From Dermanyssus gallinae (Eukaryota; Arthropoda; Arachnida; Mesostigmata; Dermanyssidae): a stretch of DNA of 64,000 nt. The translations under genes were made by a program, and so were the position numbers. How positions within the stretch are numbered: the first letter of the stretch is position 1; the number at the start of each line of letters is the position of its first letter. The notes under the pieces are model-generated. The model was not told the DNA's origin. It searched no databases and saw nothing but the letters and a program-made list of their open reading frames with translations. Location of the stretch: positions 445,001-509,000 of the forward strand of contig QVRM01002755.1 in NCBI GenBank assembly GCA_003439945.1, given 5' to 3'. Positions 22,101-31,688 of this stretch are shown here, piece after piece.

Positions 22101-22824
22101 TGTGTACTTAAGATTGTATCAAACGTTAGTGCTACCAAAGTGATTTGTTGCTCTAACTAAGATAAATTTGTGAAACGAATTGCTCGTTGATGCTGTCTAC
22201 CACGCGAGCGTATCACATTGCCTAGTGTTAGCCAATATCAATCTCACGCCGATTACCGCATGTTTGAACAGCTGGCGCGTCAAAATCTTATTACTAGGTA
22301 TTTTGTTCAATAACCAAATAATCTCCGAAGCGGCGTCTCCATCCAACTTCGCGCGGTTGTTCGTGTAGAAGTTGCGAACAACTCATTTGCCTAGAGGATT
22401 TCACGTCGTTCACAGATTTGAAGCGACTTTGCTTTTATTGTAATAATCCTTCTTCAATAAAGGTGATATATTATGATAAGTGACCAGGATTCATGATTTT
22501 CTATATATACTATCGTGAACATCTACATATACTAAGTAGATCAAAACGTTTGTAGCATGGACCACAAATAATAGACCAACAAAGAACATGTAATTTTTGC
22601 TGTTCAGTATAGCCCCCCCCCCTTCCAAAAAAACATCTAGTTCATCGATCCTCAATAGCCTTTAACATACAAAATATTTCGAATTTTTAGATCCTAAGTA
22701 CTCGCTAACGACTCATATCGCATCCTCTTTGCTCTGACATATCGTTCCGGAGAGATACTTCTGGAGGTTTCCCAACAGATAATAACCGCACAGAGTCAGT
22801 TCCGGTGAATATGGGAGTGCTCAA
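22101..22824. other. AT-rich spacer
   Basis: No gene recognised. A C9 run lies near 22612-22621. Confidence 0.4.
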
Positions 22825-23026
22825 AATTTTTTTTCCGTAAGGCTAATGGTCGTGTACGGTTTCTTTCATGTCATGACTGATTTTTATTCCACTTCGGCAT
22901 TTACCTTATCCAAATTTGAAACCATGCCAACCAATTTAAGAGTGGCCGGTCTGAGCATCGAATCCAGGCCTCCCGAATGCAAGCTAAAGGCTTTGCCACT
23001 CGGCCACCTTGCTAAGGATTTGGAAC
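22825..23026 (-). mobile_element. tRNA-derived SINE, copy 1
   Basis: Read on the minus strand it begins GCAAGGTGGCCGAGTGGCAAAG, has the internal RNA polymerase III A box (TGGCCGAGTGG) and a damaged B box (GATTCGATGCT for GGTTCGANNCC), then the family body (CCGGCCACTCTTAAATTGG, GGTAAATGCCG), and ends in an A-rich tail at 22825-22840. Near-full-length copies are at 51.9 kb (minus) and 62.8 kb (plus), and a 3'-truncated one is at 57.6 kb (minus). The A- and B-box layout shows descent from a tRNA. It has no protein and would depend on a LINE for mobility. Confidence 0.85.
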
Positions 23027-23501
23027 TCTAGTTCGTTTACCTTGGTCATGGCAAAAGTAGGCGTGTGGGCGGTCGTTCTGTTGTAGTGAGACAGTACAGT
23101 AGTGACCTTCTGCATCGCGTGTCATAGCGCTATGCTGCCTTTCTTTAGCTGACCTAACGGTATTGTCTAGTAGTCCTCAGCTATCGCTTTCCTGTAGAAA
23201 GGTAGTCAATTAATACTACCTCTTTTAAATGAGGCAATATAATAGTGCTACTGTACACCGGCCAGTGCATTAGTTCCACAAACGGCGTCTAATTTGGCTT
23301 TCATTGCTATTGCAGTTGAACCTTCAACAAAATATGTTTAATTGCAGCACGGTACTTGCTCTGCTACAAACGAAATTCGAAACCCATCCACATGATACAC
23401 GTACGTTGGTTACTTTCGAGGAACGTCTCTCTCCGGCGCTGTAGCCGGCGCGAGCTCTTTGACATTGTAGACAGGCAATGCCACAAACTTTTTAATGCAC
23501 T

Positions 23502-23690
23502 ATATATATATATATATATATGGTTGTTTCGCAATCGCATATGTTGTGCTTCTATGTCAGGCAACAACAGAAGGGTCATAGATTTTAGTCATTTCGCTCT
23601 TACTCTGAAACAAAACTTCTCAGAGACCATGATCCATTGGAAAAAATATATTTGCGTTAACGAGCTCTACAGTTATTATTATTATTGTTT
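23502..23690 (-). repeat. Repeat R3, copy 1 (probable mariner 3' flank)
   Basis: The block after a (TA)n tract matches 62462-62605 over about 150 bases (TTTCGCAAT, GGCAACAAC, ATTGAAAAAAATAT-like stretches). Part of it (GAAACAA... to AACGAGCTCTACA) also matches 27380-27450. In the minus orientation it follows the end of the mariner relic ORF, so it may be that element's 3' untranslated region. Confidence 0.55.
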
Positions 23691-24350
23691 CCCTCAAAGT
23701 ACCTTCCGCCCGCTGATCCAATTGTGCCACCGCTTTTGGAAACATTTTTTAGACACGTCTTTCGAAATTGAGTTAGTTGTTCGTGCCAATTTTTCTTTAT
23801 CATTTCTATTGTCTCGAGAGTCGTTCCATTTTTTAACCGTGAACACAGGCAAAGGTAACACAGAGCCAGGTCCGGCAAACAATATGCAAATTAAATTTTT
23901 TCTCAAATAATCCGAAATCCGTAACGATGTGTACGGCGGTGCGTTGTCGTGATGGAGGATTTAAGAGTTGTTTGTCCAAAGTTCAGACCTCTTGCAGCGG
24001 ATGATCTTGCACAGTCTTCTCTAAATTCCGTTGTTGTATTCCTTATTAAACGCGGAACCAGGTGGCAAATCTGCGTGAAATGCGATTTCCTTGTAGTCGA
24101 AAAAAAAAACAGTCAAACAAACCTTTGTGTTGGAAATGCTCTGTCTGATTTTTTTCAATCGACCCTTTCTCCTTGAAAGCGCCACTGGGAAGAATGGGCT
24201 TTGGTCTCTCTATCGTAACCACATACCCAGGACTGGTCTCCTGTAATCACTCACTGAAGCAATCTAATTAGGGTCTTCTGCTACCACCTGAAGGTTCAAA
24301 TCGAATATTTCCCGACGGGTATTCGTTTGCAGGAAGTTCAATGTCGGTCA
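23640..24350 (-). pseudogene. Outer mariner transposase relic, catalytic/C-terminal part
   Basis: Degraded DD34D transposase read from high to low coordinates across several frames: RREIFDLNLQVVAEDPN, TGDQSWVCGYD (first catalytic Asp kept at 24236-24238; Glu of GDES is now Gln), ETKAHSSQW, ILHHDNAPPYTSLRISDYL (second Asp kept) and PDLALCYLCLCSRLKNG, where the third Asp (PCDFF) has been lost, then GGRYFEGNNNNNN. The order is exactly that of the intact mariner at 25.9 kb, and it appears to be a related subfamily. Its N-terminal part lies at 27.05-27.3 kb, on the far side of LINE-B. Multiple frameshifts and stops make it dead. Confidence 0.8.
24341..24350. repeat. LINE-B target-site duplication, 5' copy
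   Basis: ATGTCGGTCA, identical to 27052-27061. It lies within mariner relic sequence, which shows what LINE-B inserted into. Confidence 0.9.
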
Positions 24351-24377
24351 GGGATTACGTTGCAACGTAATCCCTGA
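24348..24377. repeat. Perfect 30-bp palindrome at LINE-B 5' end
   Basis: The 15 bases 24348-24362 are the exact reverse complement of 24363-24377. The right half is ordinary RT coding sequence (codons N-V-I-P then Asp, Glu). The left half is an inverted copy of it, placed between the TSD and the coding sequence. Confidence 0.95.
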
Positions 24378-25650
24378 TGAGCAACATGGGTTTGGAGCTG
24401 AAAGATCTACGCACACAGCCTGCAGAATATTCAAAAACAAGGTAGAGAGAGTTCTTAGGAAATCCCGCCAGCCACTCTACGCACTCTTCGTCGACTTCAA
24501 GAGCGCATTTGACACCGGCTCAAGATCAATTGTTATCAAGAAGCTAGCCTCAAGTGGTGTCCCGACGAAAATCCTCGGCCTGATCGGTGCTATCTTACAG
24601 AAGAACGCGATTCTAATCGATGATGGCGTGGCTATTAGGGAGCCAATCGAGCAAACCACGGGCTTTGCCCAGGGTGATAATCTCTCACCCTTGCTATTTT
24701 CCGTTCTCATCAACGACTTGCCGTTGTTCCTATCAACGAAGCACCCTCTTGTGGAGACGCTTATGTACGCCGACGACGTAGGCGCCTACAGTACCAGCTG
24801 TTTTCATTTGTCTTAAGCGGTAAGAATGCTGGAGAAGTACGCGAGCCGCGTAGGTCTGACCATAAATGATTCGAAAACCGAGGCTCTGAAATTCCGACGG
24901 GGAGGGAGGCTTGCGGCCAGCGACCAGATCCAGGTGAACGGAGTCCCAATAAAGTTCGTAAACAACTTTACGTACCTTGGGATCGTGTTCACGACGAGTG
25001 GATCGTCGTTCTCTCGACACTTTGAGGAGCGATTCAGAAAAACTCTGGTGGCTTCTTCATCGATATCGGACCCGTATCGCCTTTCGTTGGAAACCGCCTC
25101 TAAACTCTTCATGCTCAAGCTAGCCCCATGCGCTGTCTATGAAGTCGAGTTGATTTGGGAGCATCTCAGCGAGCGAGACCTCCGAACACTCGACAGAGCC
25201 AAATCGACGTTCCTGAAAAGAGTTCTTGGCGTCCACACAAATAGGCGAAATCGTATGGTCTACCTCCTGACGGGAGAAAAGCGATTTATGGAAGAGATCC
25301 AACAAAAGTTCAAGCTTGAAGAGACGACGGCATTTGTGAACTTCATGAACAGGAAAAGGGAGGAGATCAGCGACGTGAGCCCACAGTTTTTCACTTCGCC
25401 AGCAATGACAGACGACACATGGAAGAATCCGGATCGAGTGAACAGGCACGTGGTGGTCAAATTCTTAACCCACGGCTATCATCATGTGGTCTGTCGAACG
25501 GAGTCGTTTCATGACCCAGTCGAGTCTTGTATCTGTAAATATTGCGAAGCCCCTTGTGTGTGCCCTCTGTACCATGCCCAAACTTGTACATACCCACAGT
25601 CTCTGAATCACCTCGAGAAACTTAAGAGTAAGCTGAGGGAACTTTCTTGA
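24364..25650 (+). pseudogene. LINE-B reverse transcriptase and C-terminal Cys cluster
   Basis: One frame of 429 codons including the terminator, broken only by TAA at 24814-24816. Motifs: PDEQHGFGAERSTH, motif A FVDFKSAFD, motif B GFAQGDNLSPLLF, motif C YADD (24766-24777), then KFRRGGRLA, FTYLGIVF, FLKRVLGVHTNRRNRMVYLL and HGYHHVVC. The C-terminus has C-x-C-x2-C-x3-C-x-C-x3-H-x3-C, probably a zinc-binding cluster contacting nucleic acid (inference). The endonuclease and RT domains 0-1 are missing through 5' truncation. No native start codon exists. A reading that begins at 24826 would miss the RT active site. Confidence 0.85.
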
Positions 25651-25666
25651 ACAACCGGAGTACTTA

Positions 25667-25698
25667 CGAGGTATGTTCAAAAAGTATCGCGACTTTTG
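25667..25698 (+). repeat. Inner mariner left terminal inverted repeat
   Basis: 32 bp, preceded by the target TA at 25665-25666. It matches the right repeat with one mismatch (CGAGGTATG against CGAGGTGTG). Confidence 0.95.
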
Positions 25699-25871
25699 AA
25701 TTTTCGCGGGTTACGTATATTCGAATTTCGATTTTTTGTGGCGTTATGTTGGTACTCATGTCTCTCACTTATGCCGACAAGCTCGGCCATTTTGAATGTT
25801 CACTTAATTGTTGACAGCTGCTTTGCTTGCACGTGTTTTGGATCGTCTTCGATTTTTACCTATTCAAAAAA

Positions 25872-26933
25872 ATGGATCAAAGAACCTGTATCAAATTTTG
25901 TGTGAAAAACGAAATTAAGTGCGCGGATGCATTCCGAATGTTGACTGTGGCATACGGAGAAGCTACCTTGGACCGAAGCAACGTTTATCGGTGGTACAAA
26001 ATGTTCTCAGAAGGCCGAGAAGATGTGAACGACGAAGAGCGTGCCGGACGCCCGAGCACTTCAACAACAGACGAAAAAATTAATGAAGTGGAGAAAATGG
26101 TATTGGCCAATCGTCGAATCACCGTTAAAGAAGTTGCTGAGGACCTAAACATATCGATTGGCTCGTGCCATTCGATTTTTATCAATGATTTGGGCATGAG
26201 ACGGGTCGCCGCGAAATTCGTACCAAAATTGCTCAATTGCGACCAAAAACAGCATCGCATGAACATTGCTAATGAGACGTTGGACTCTGTCCGCGACGAC
26301 CCAAATTTGCTCCAGAGGGTCATAACTGGTGACGAATCGTGGGTTTATGGTTATGACGTGGAAACCAAAGCTCAATCATCTCAATGGAAGCTGCCGCACG
26401 AACCAAGACCGAAAAAAGCGCGCCAAGTTCGGTCGAATGTGAAAGTTTTGCTGACAGTTTTCTTCGATTGCAGGGGCGTGGTGCATCATGAGTTCTTGCC
26501 ACAGGGTAGAACGGTCAATAAGGAATATTACCTGCAAGTTATGCGCAATTTGCGCGAAGCAATCCGCCAGAAACGCCCGGATTTGTGGAAGAACAAAAAT
26601 TGGCTTTTGCACCACGATAACGCCCCTGCTCACACATCGTTGCTTGTGCGCGAGTTTTTGGCCAAAAACAACACACTAATGATGCCGCAGCCACCGTATT
26701 CCCCAGATCTGGCCCCCTGTGACTTTTTCTTGTTCCCTAAACTGAAGAGGCCCATGAAAGGACGACGTTACGCTACGCTTGACGAGATAAAGACGGCATC
26801 GAAGGAGGAGCTGAACAAGATAAAAAAAAATGGTTTTTTGAAGTGCTTCGAAGATTGGAAAAACCGTTGGCACAAGTGTATAATATCTCATGGGGATTAC
26901 TTTGAAGGGGACAAAATAGATATTCATGAATAA
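25872..26933 (+). CDS. Mariner transposase, complete
   Basis: Cut-and-paste DNA transposase, 353 codons, the usual length for the family. I chose the ATG at 25872 (MDQRTCIKF) because it starts the conserved helix-turn-helix domain; an upstream in-frame ATG at 25827 adds a hydrophobic extension foreign to mariners. N-terminal DNA-binding domains contain RWYKMFSEGREDV and a second HTH (VKEVAEDLNISIGS). The linker motif usually written WVPHEL reads FVPKLL. Catalytic triad: Asp154 (TGDESWVYGYD), Asp249 (HHDNAPAHTS) and Asp284 (SPDLAPCDFF), with 34 residues between the last two. The C-terminus ends GDYFEGDKIDIHE. No stops or frameshifts. Confidence 0.97.
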   Translation: MDQRTCIKFCVKNEIKCADAFRMLTVAYGEATLDRSNVYRWYKMFSEGREDVNDEERAGRPSTSTTDEKINEVEKMVLANRRITVKEVAEDLNISIGSCHSIFINDLGMRRVAAKFVPKLLNCDQKQHRMNIANETLDSVRDDPNLLQRVITGDESWVYGYDVETKAQSSQWKLPHEPRPKKARQVRSNVKVLLTVFFDCRGVVHHEFLPQGRTVNKEYYLQVMRNLREAIRQKRPDLWKNKNWLLHHDNAPAHTSLLVREFLAKNNTLMMPQPPYSPDLAPCDFFLFPKLKRPMKGRRYATLDEIKTASKEELNKIKKNGFLKCFEDWKNRWHKCIISHGDYFEGDKIDIHE

Positions 26934-26955
26934 ATGAATAATTTTTGAAAAAACA

Positions 26956-26987
26956 CAAAAGTCGCGATACTTTTTGAACACACCTCG
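26956..26987 (-). repeat. Inner mariner right terminal inverted repeat
   Basis: 32 bp, followed by TA at 26988-26989. It pairs with 25667-25698. Confidence 0.95.
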
Positions 26988-27051
26988 TATGTACTCCTAT
27001 TTTAACTAGATGGAGTATTACACAGACAGTGTGAATAAAGTAAATTGAAAT

Positions 27052-27061
27052 ATGTCGGTCA
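27052..27061. repeat. LINE-B target-site duplication, 3' copy
   Basis: ATGTCGGTCA, identical to 24341-24350. Confidence 0.9.
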
Positions 27062-27310
27062 ACACTGTTACAACTGATCCATAAGATATCTCCAATTTCT
27101 CAGCTATCTTCCTCTATTGGCAGTAACTCAGCGATTGTTGATTACGAGTTTTCTTAGCGTTTTTCTCTATTATTGATCTCAAAGGCCTTCCCGAACGGGG
27201 GGGTCTATGTGGGTCTATATATGCAAAACCGACGGCATCTCATAAACACGGTGTATGTATCACATGCTGGTTCTCGCTTACCCAACAATGGGTGTCGTGC
27301 CTGTTAAACA
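27052..27310 (-). pseudogene. Outer mariner transposase relic, N-terminal HTH part
   Basis: Minus-strand frames give PPFGKAFEINNREK (the 'SGRP' linker region) and IAEKLEISYGSVVTVLTDI, the second helix-turn-helix of a mariner. The last codons fall inside the TSD, and reading onward across LINE-B into 24340 continues the protein toward its catalytic part. This fits one transposase gene split by LINE-B. The segment between the HTH and RREIFDL is degraded or deleted. Confidence 0.7.
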
Positions 27311-27886
27311 CACCGTCTTGTGTATGGCAAGCTCCATCCGTAGCAAAAAGCACACGACCAGGGATAATAATTACTGTCACTCCGAAACAAGAATTCTAAA
27401 ATATATTCAATTAGAAACACATTTACTCTAACGAGCTCTACAATTTTCTTGTCTTTTGTGTCGCTTTTTAAATCTTCCTGGGAGACGCTAGTATATATAT
27501 ATATATATATACATACATATATACCGGTTTGCCAGGACAGTTTACCCGGTGTCATTACGACACTCAATGTTGGGAACAGTAGACGTTACTTGTTGACGTT
27601 GGAACCATGCTCCACGTTGTTCTAGCAGGAATACAAGGACAGTAGTTTCTTTGTCGTAATTCTTGTACGTCTTTTGCGATAAGCGTTTCCCTCTGAGGAG
27701 AAAATTTCTTCTTTTTCACAAGCCGCTAGCCTCCCTCCTCCCCTATCACGGGAGCGCATGCGAGTCCGACATCGGTAGACGACGGAAACGGCTAGTGGTA
27801 ATCAAAATGATCCCTGTAATAAAACCAAAATGATCCCTGTAAAGTGTGAATTATTGTGGATGTTCTATGAATGTCGACCGTAATGC
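27311..27886. other. Unassigned DNA with TA tract and R3-like piece
   Basis: Contains (TA)n at 27491-27511, an R3-like stretch at about 27380-27450 and a direct repeat of CAAAATGATCCCTGTAA near 27805 and 27826. No gene recognised. Confidence 0.4.
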
Positions 27887-29420
27887 TTAGTTTTCCAGCA
27901 GTTTGTCAGCATTATATGCATTTGTTCTTTTTATGGGACGATGTTTAATAGATTTTTGCCTAAGTAAGCCCTGTATTTTAAATTTGGTTATGCATTCCTC
28001 ACTGGATAACTCTAATGCACTTCTAAACAGATCAGAAAATCTGGTACTGATGTTTGCCAGGCAAAAATTAAGCATTGAATAATATATCACAAGCCTTGTG
28101 TATGGGCGTTTTACAACATTGTTTTCAGCACTTCTGATACATATACATAATAGCTTTATTAACCGATGGGTAGTTTACAATATTGAACCACTTCTGGTAG
28201 GATAAGCTTTATAGAAGAAGTAGCCCTAAAAGGGGTACGGTGACTGCCATAGTATGTCAGAATGCTATATATGTATAAACGTGCAATATATTCTTATCTC
28301 TGCATATGCTCTCAGTTGTTGTTCTATCGACATTTGACTTGAATGAGACACTGTACAACAACACACCATATTTTAAGTGTGAAAAAATAAATGCCCCTGT
28401 CCTAAGTTTACTTATTATATGTTTCATATGAATTTTCCATCTGATGTTATTCTGGATCATCAGACTAAGATATTTATATGTGTACCTCACCAATTATCGG
28501 ACAATTGCAGTTTACCTCAAGATCTAAGCTCAAGTCGGCAATAGAGGCGAAGCATAGTCTGGTATCATTACATCCGTTCAATGGCAGGTTTTTAACTTTC
28601 GTATAAGCATAGCAACCCAAGGATGCACATGAGTGGCAGACAATGTTAAGTGATTTTGATTTGCATCATTTTCGTTCTCTTACATTAAGACATAGATATA
28701 GACGTTCAATTACACAGAATTGTAATATAAATTGATTAATAAAAACATAGGATGGAGTCAGTAGACATAGATTGTTGATCAGCCGCAAACTAAACCATTT
28801 TCACATCACTCCAGCTACTTGAGATCGTCAATTTATATATTAAATAGTATTGGTCCTAGAACAGAACCTTGAGGTACGCAGTAAATAATAAAAGCAGGTT
28901 CACTTAAACATTCCTTATAATTTGTATGCTGTTGCCTCTCAGATAAGTAGGTTTCAAGTTCTCGTATTTTGTCTTGCATAGCCCTAAAGCCTTTAATGTG
29001 TTTTCTAATCCTTTCCGATTTACACAATCAAATGCTTTCTGTAAATTAAGAAAGACCTGACAAACTAGCTTTTTCTTCTGTATTATTGCCCCAATAAAGT
29101 TTCGAACTTCAATCATTGCATCTTTAGTACTTTGCTTTTCCCGAAATCTGAATTGTCTCGGACAGATAATGTCTGATATGTTTTTTAAATATTTTGGCCA
29201 TATACAGTCGTAAAAGAGATAGGTCCAATGTAATGACAGCAATTCTTACCCTATTATAAAGTGGTGTAACTAAAGATGACTTTAATATCGTGGGGAAAGT
29301 TCCAGTTTTGTAGACATATTTTGTAAAAATGTTCCAACAATATAATTATTATGTTTGTTGAGCCTTCAAGAAGAGTTAGAAGAGTTTTATTATTGGACTC
29401 TGTTTATTCCATAATCTTAG
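27887..29420 (-). pseudogene. Degraded LINE reverse transcriptase (Jockey/CR1-like)
   Basis: Read from 29.42 kb downward in shifting frames: ESNNKTLLTLLE, NWNFPHDIKVIF, YIGPISFTTV (RPISLL), CPRQFRFREKQSTKDAM (QFGF motif), VFLNLQKAFDCVN (motif A with catalytic Asp changed to Asn), YCVPQGSVLGPILFNI (motif B). The YADD region is not visible. C-terminal parts follow: YKYLSLMIQNNIRWKIHM ('YLGVxxD') and further fragments to 27887. Multiple stops and frameshifts. It is an old insertion lacking ORF1 and endonuclease. Confidence 0.7.
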
Positions 29421-29739
29421 TCCCAATCCCTGCTAAATGTGTATTGAGATAATTTTGTTTTTCTTTAAGCAATCCGTGAGGAATATCTTGCAGATCTCCA
29501 ATAAAAAAAAATTAGCACTGAAACCCTTGAACTCGGTTAGCAATATAATGAAAGCTGATCTAGTCACCTTCTTTAAAATTAAGTTTTTAACTTTCAGGTC
29601 TTCTTCGCGCAAACTTCAAATAATTTGTTTAAGTTGATTGCCATACCTCTTAAATTTTAATCTATCCGGGTGATTGGGCAGATGACGAACCCCACGAAAA
29701 GCTTATTTCGATACTTTATACTTTGGACAATGGTTGACC

Positions 29740-29771
<32 letters not shown>

Positions 29772-29903
29772 CATATATATATATATATATATTATACATA
29801 TATATATTAATATATATATATATATATATATATTATACATATATATATATATATCTATATATATATATATATATATATCTACTATATATTATACATATAT
29901 ATC

Positions 29904-29948
<45 letters not shown>
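29740..29948. repeat. Long interrupted (TA)n array
   Basis: About 210 bp of TA with repeated TATTATACATATATA interruptions at similar intervals, indicating higher-order duplication. It directly abuts the 5' limit of the retroelement 3' end that follows. Confidence 0.97.
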
Positions 29949-29951
<3 letters not shown>

Positions 29952-30308
29952 GGCTACAAAAACAACCCAGCTCTTAACCTACACGACCTCACTATGAAAA
30001 TGACGGAATCAATTTCAGGATGGAACAAAGTGACCCAAGCTTTTAAGAACATACTGCAAGAGAAGACAAGGGCCTCCCTCCGAGTCCGCTCGCGCCTCCC
30101 CGAGGCTCCCGGGGAACACATCCGCCAGGACCAGTAGACTCGCCCCCCCTGACTGTTTGATGATATGCGCAAGCAGTTCCCAGTCAGCGTGGGGGACGGG
30201 GACACGACTGGTTTTTAGTGGGTTGGAGCCCCACACTACCGGCCCGCACTTGCAGGGAGCTCCCTTGCTGCGGTGCCCGCGTGTGCAACCGCATTTTCCA
30301 GTTAGTCC

Positions 30309-30360
<52 letters not shown>
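29949..30360 (+). mobile_element. R1-like retroelement 3' end with A48 tail
   Basis: Non-coding 3' region of a LINE-type element ending in 48 uninterrupted As (30313-30360). The block GACTGGTTTTTAGTGGGTT and CACTACCGGCCCGCAC recurs in inverted orientation at 31689-31835. A 'TTTAGTGGGT' motif is also in the LINE-D 3' untranslated region. Its poly(A) end abuts a mariner N-terminus, so it may have inserted into that mariner, but I saw no TSD and the 5' border is lost in the TA array. Confidence 0.7.
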
Positions 30361-30361
<1 letters not shown>

Positions 30362-30652
30362 AGGCATCTCCAAACGATTGTAACAACTTTTTGTGAGCCT
30401 GCGTTGTACTCAGACCATTTTTAAACTCATGGAGTAGAATCGCCCGAATTTGGCATTTTTCTACCTCCATTTTGAAGCACTTTTACCAACAAACGGCTAA
30501 ACAGATTTCAAAATGGTTGAGACTAACAGATTCCCCGCTCCTTTTCACATCAAAACAACAAAGAGTGAGCCAATGATCTATGCCTAGGCGCCGGGGCGGG
30601 CGCTGTAAAAGCCGCGCAAGCGCCGATCCGAAAAGACTTTTTTGTAGACCCA
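30361..30652 (-). pseudogene. Mariner 5' end: inverted repeat and transposase N-terminus
   Basis: The minus strand begins next to TA at about 30652 with TGGGTCTACAAAAAAGTCTT, a plausible mariner terminal repeat, then about 160 bp of 5' region. The ATG at 30468-30470 opens MEVEKCQIRAILLHEFKNG, the first helix-turn-helix of SETMAR-type mariners. The frame stops being mariner after about 36 residues (SFGDAC), where the A48 tail begins. The rest of the transposase is not found in the window. Confidence 0.65.
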
Positions 30653-31688
30653 TATATATATATATATATATATATACAAGTTTTCCAAATTTTGCCGAGA
30701 TGTCGGCTGTGGGAAAATATAATCTCACAGCAGATAGCCATAGTAAATGACTGTTTTATTATTAGTAGCTGCATAATTTATTATTCTGGCCAGGTCGACG
30801 CCTCGATAGCTCAAAACTCAGATGTTCTGGCTGCCTAGCGATCGTCTCGTCTTTGCAAAGCGATCCGCACATGTGTAGTAAATATTTATTCGTCGTATGT
30901 CGTATCGAGGGAACGTTTATCAACATTTTAGCAAAAGTCGAAGTTCAATTCAGAGCTGTCTCAGACAACGCAGTCTTATCCGCAGTAGGCAACTAAAATT
31001 GTTTGTCGACTAGCAGAGTCTACTTGCGTTAATAACAGTGTTAAACATTTCAAACACTCGATCACGGCCAGGCGATTGACGATTGCATTGTCTAAGGCTT
31101 GCCTGGCAGACGATATAACGTTAAAATGGAGGACAGTTCATACATGGCAAATGATGAACCTAGAAGAAATGCTTTTGGCAGAGTCTTTTTTATTTGGCGT
31201 GCTTTGTCAGAGCAAAAAAGTTCCAAACTAGCAAAGATGTTTGAGTGACTCTCAATTCATAGAGTGCTGCCTGGCTTAATTTCGGCGTCTGTTCTAAATG
31301 TTTCGAAACATATTTGAGGTGGTTGCCCTTTCTAAGAACTTGCCTTAGTGACTAAAGACACCATTGTATTTTCTTGCCCTTTACATTCATCTACGTTTTA
31401 GTGAAACTACTACGTTTTAGGTCGCCTTAGTGAAACGATTGGTTGACTGGTGATGATGGCGATGGCGAGTCTGGTAAAGGCATTTCTCGGAGTTTTGGTG
31501 GCTTCGCTCTCTCGGCCAACGCATTATTCTGTTACTGAACAGATAGATAGGTAATTGAATGATAAAAACCAGTCCTTCTGCAAAATGCGCTTCAAATAAT
31601 GATTGTAGCAGTCGCTGTTGAATAACAATAGTCATTGCGTGTGTATGGAGGGATGCGGGAAGGAGAGGTGTAGTTGTTTTGGACGGCT
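30653..31688. other. Unassigned DNA
   Basis: Begins with (TA)n to 30675. No protein or RNA gene recognised. Confidence 0.4.

Larger units (their letters stand above)
25667..26987 (+). mobile_element. Intact mariner transposon (DD34D)
   Basis: 1,321 bp between 32-bp terminal inverted repeats, flanked by TA on both sides (25665-25666 and 26988-26989), encoding one uninterrupted transposase. All structural parts expected for an autonomous mariner are present. It sits in the 3' untranslated region of LINE-B. The intact frame and near-identical repeats suggest a recent insertion, and the copy might be active; activity cannot be judged from sequence alone. Confidence 0.97.
24351..27051 (+). mobile_element. 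LINE-B, 5'-truncated relative of LINE-A, interrupted by a mariner
   Basis: The insertion is bounded by a perfect 10-bp TSD and lies within an older mariner. It carries RT from domain 2 to the C-terminus (24364-25650), then a 3' untranslated region of about 78 bp split by the inner mariner: 25651-25666 and 26988-27051. The 3' end GTGAATAAAGTAAATTGAAAT resembles the LINE-A end (GTGAAATAAATATAATTGA). Only one stop interrupts the RT, so this insertion is much younger than LINE-A. Confidence 0.9.

Noticed and set aside
24826..25650. 274-codon ORF as a separate gene
   Set aside because: It is the 3' part of the LINE-B RT, separated from the active site only by the TAA at 24814.
25827..25871. Upstream ATG for the mariner transposase
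   Set aside because: The added 15 residues are hydrophobic and foreign to mariners; the ATG at 25872 starts the conserved domain.
30015..30470. 151-codon minus-strand ORF as one protein
   Set aside because: It fuses a real mariner N-terminus with poly-Phe from the A48 tail and the antisense of a LINE 3' end.
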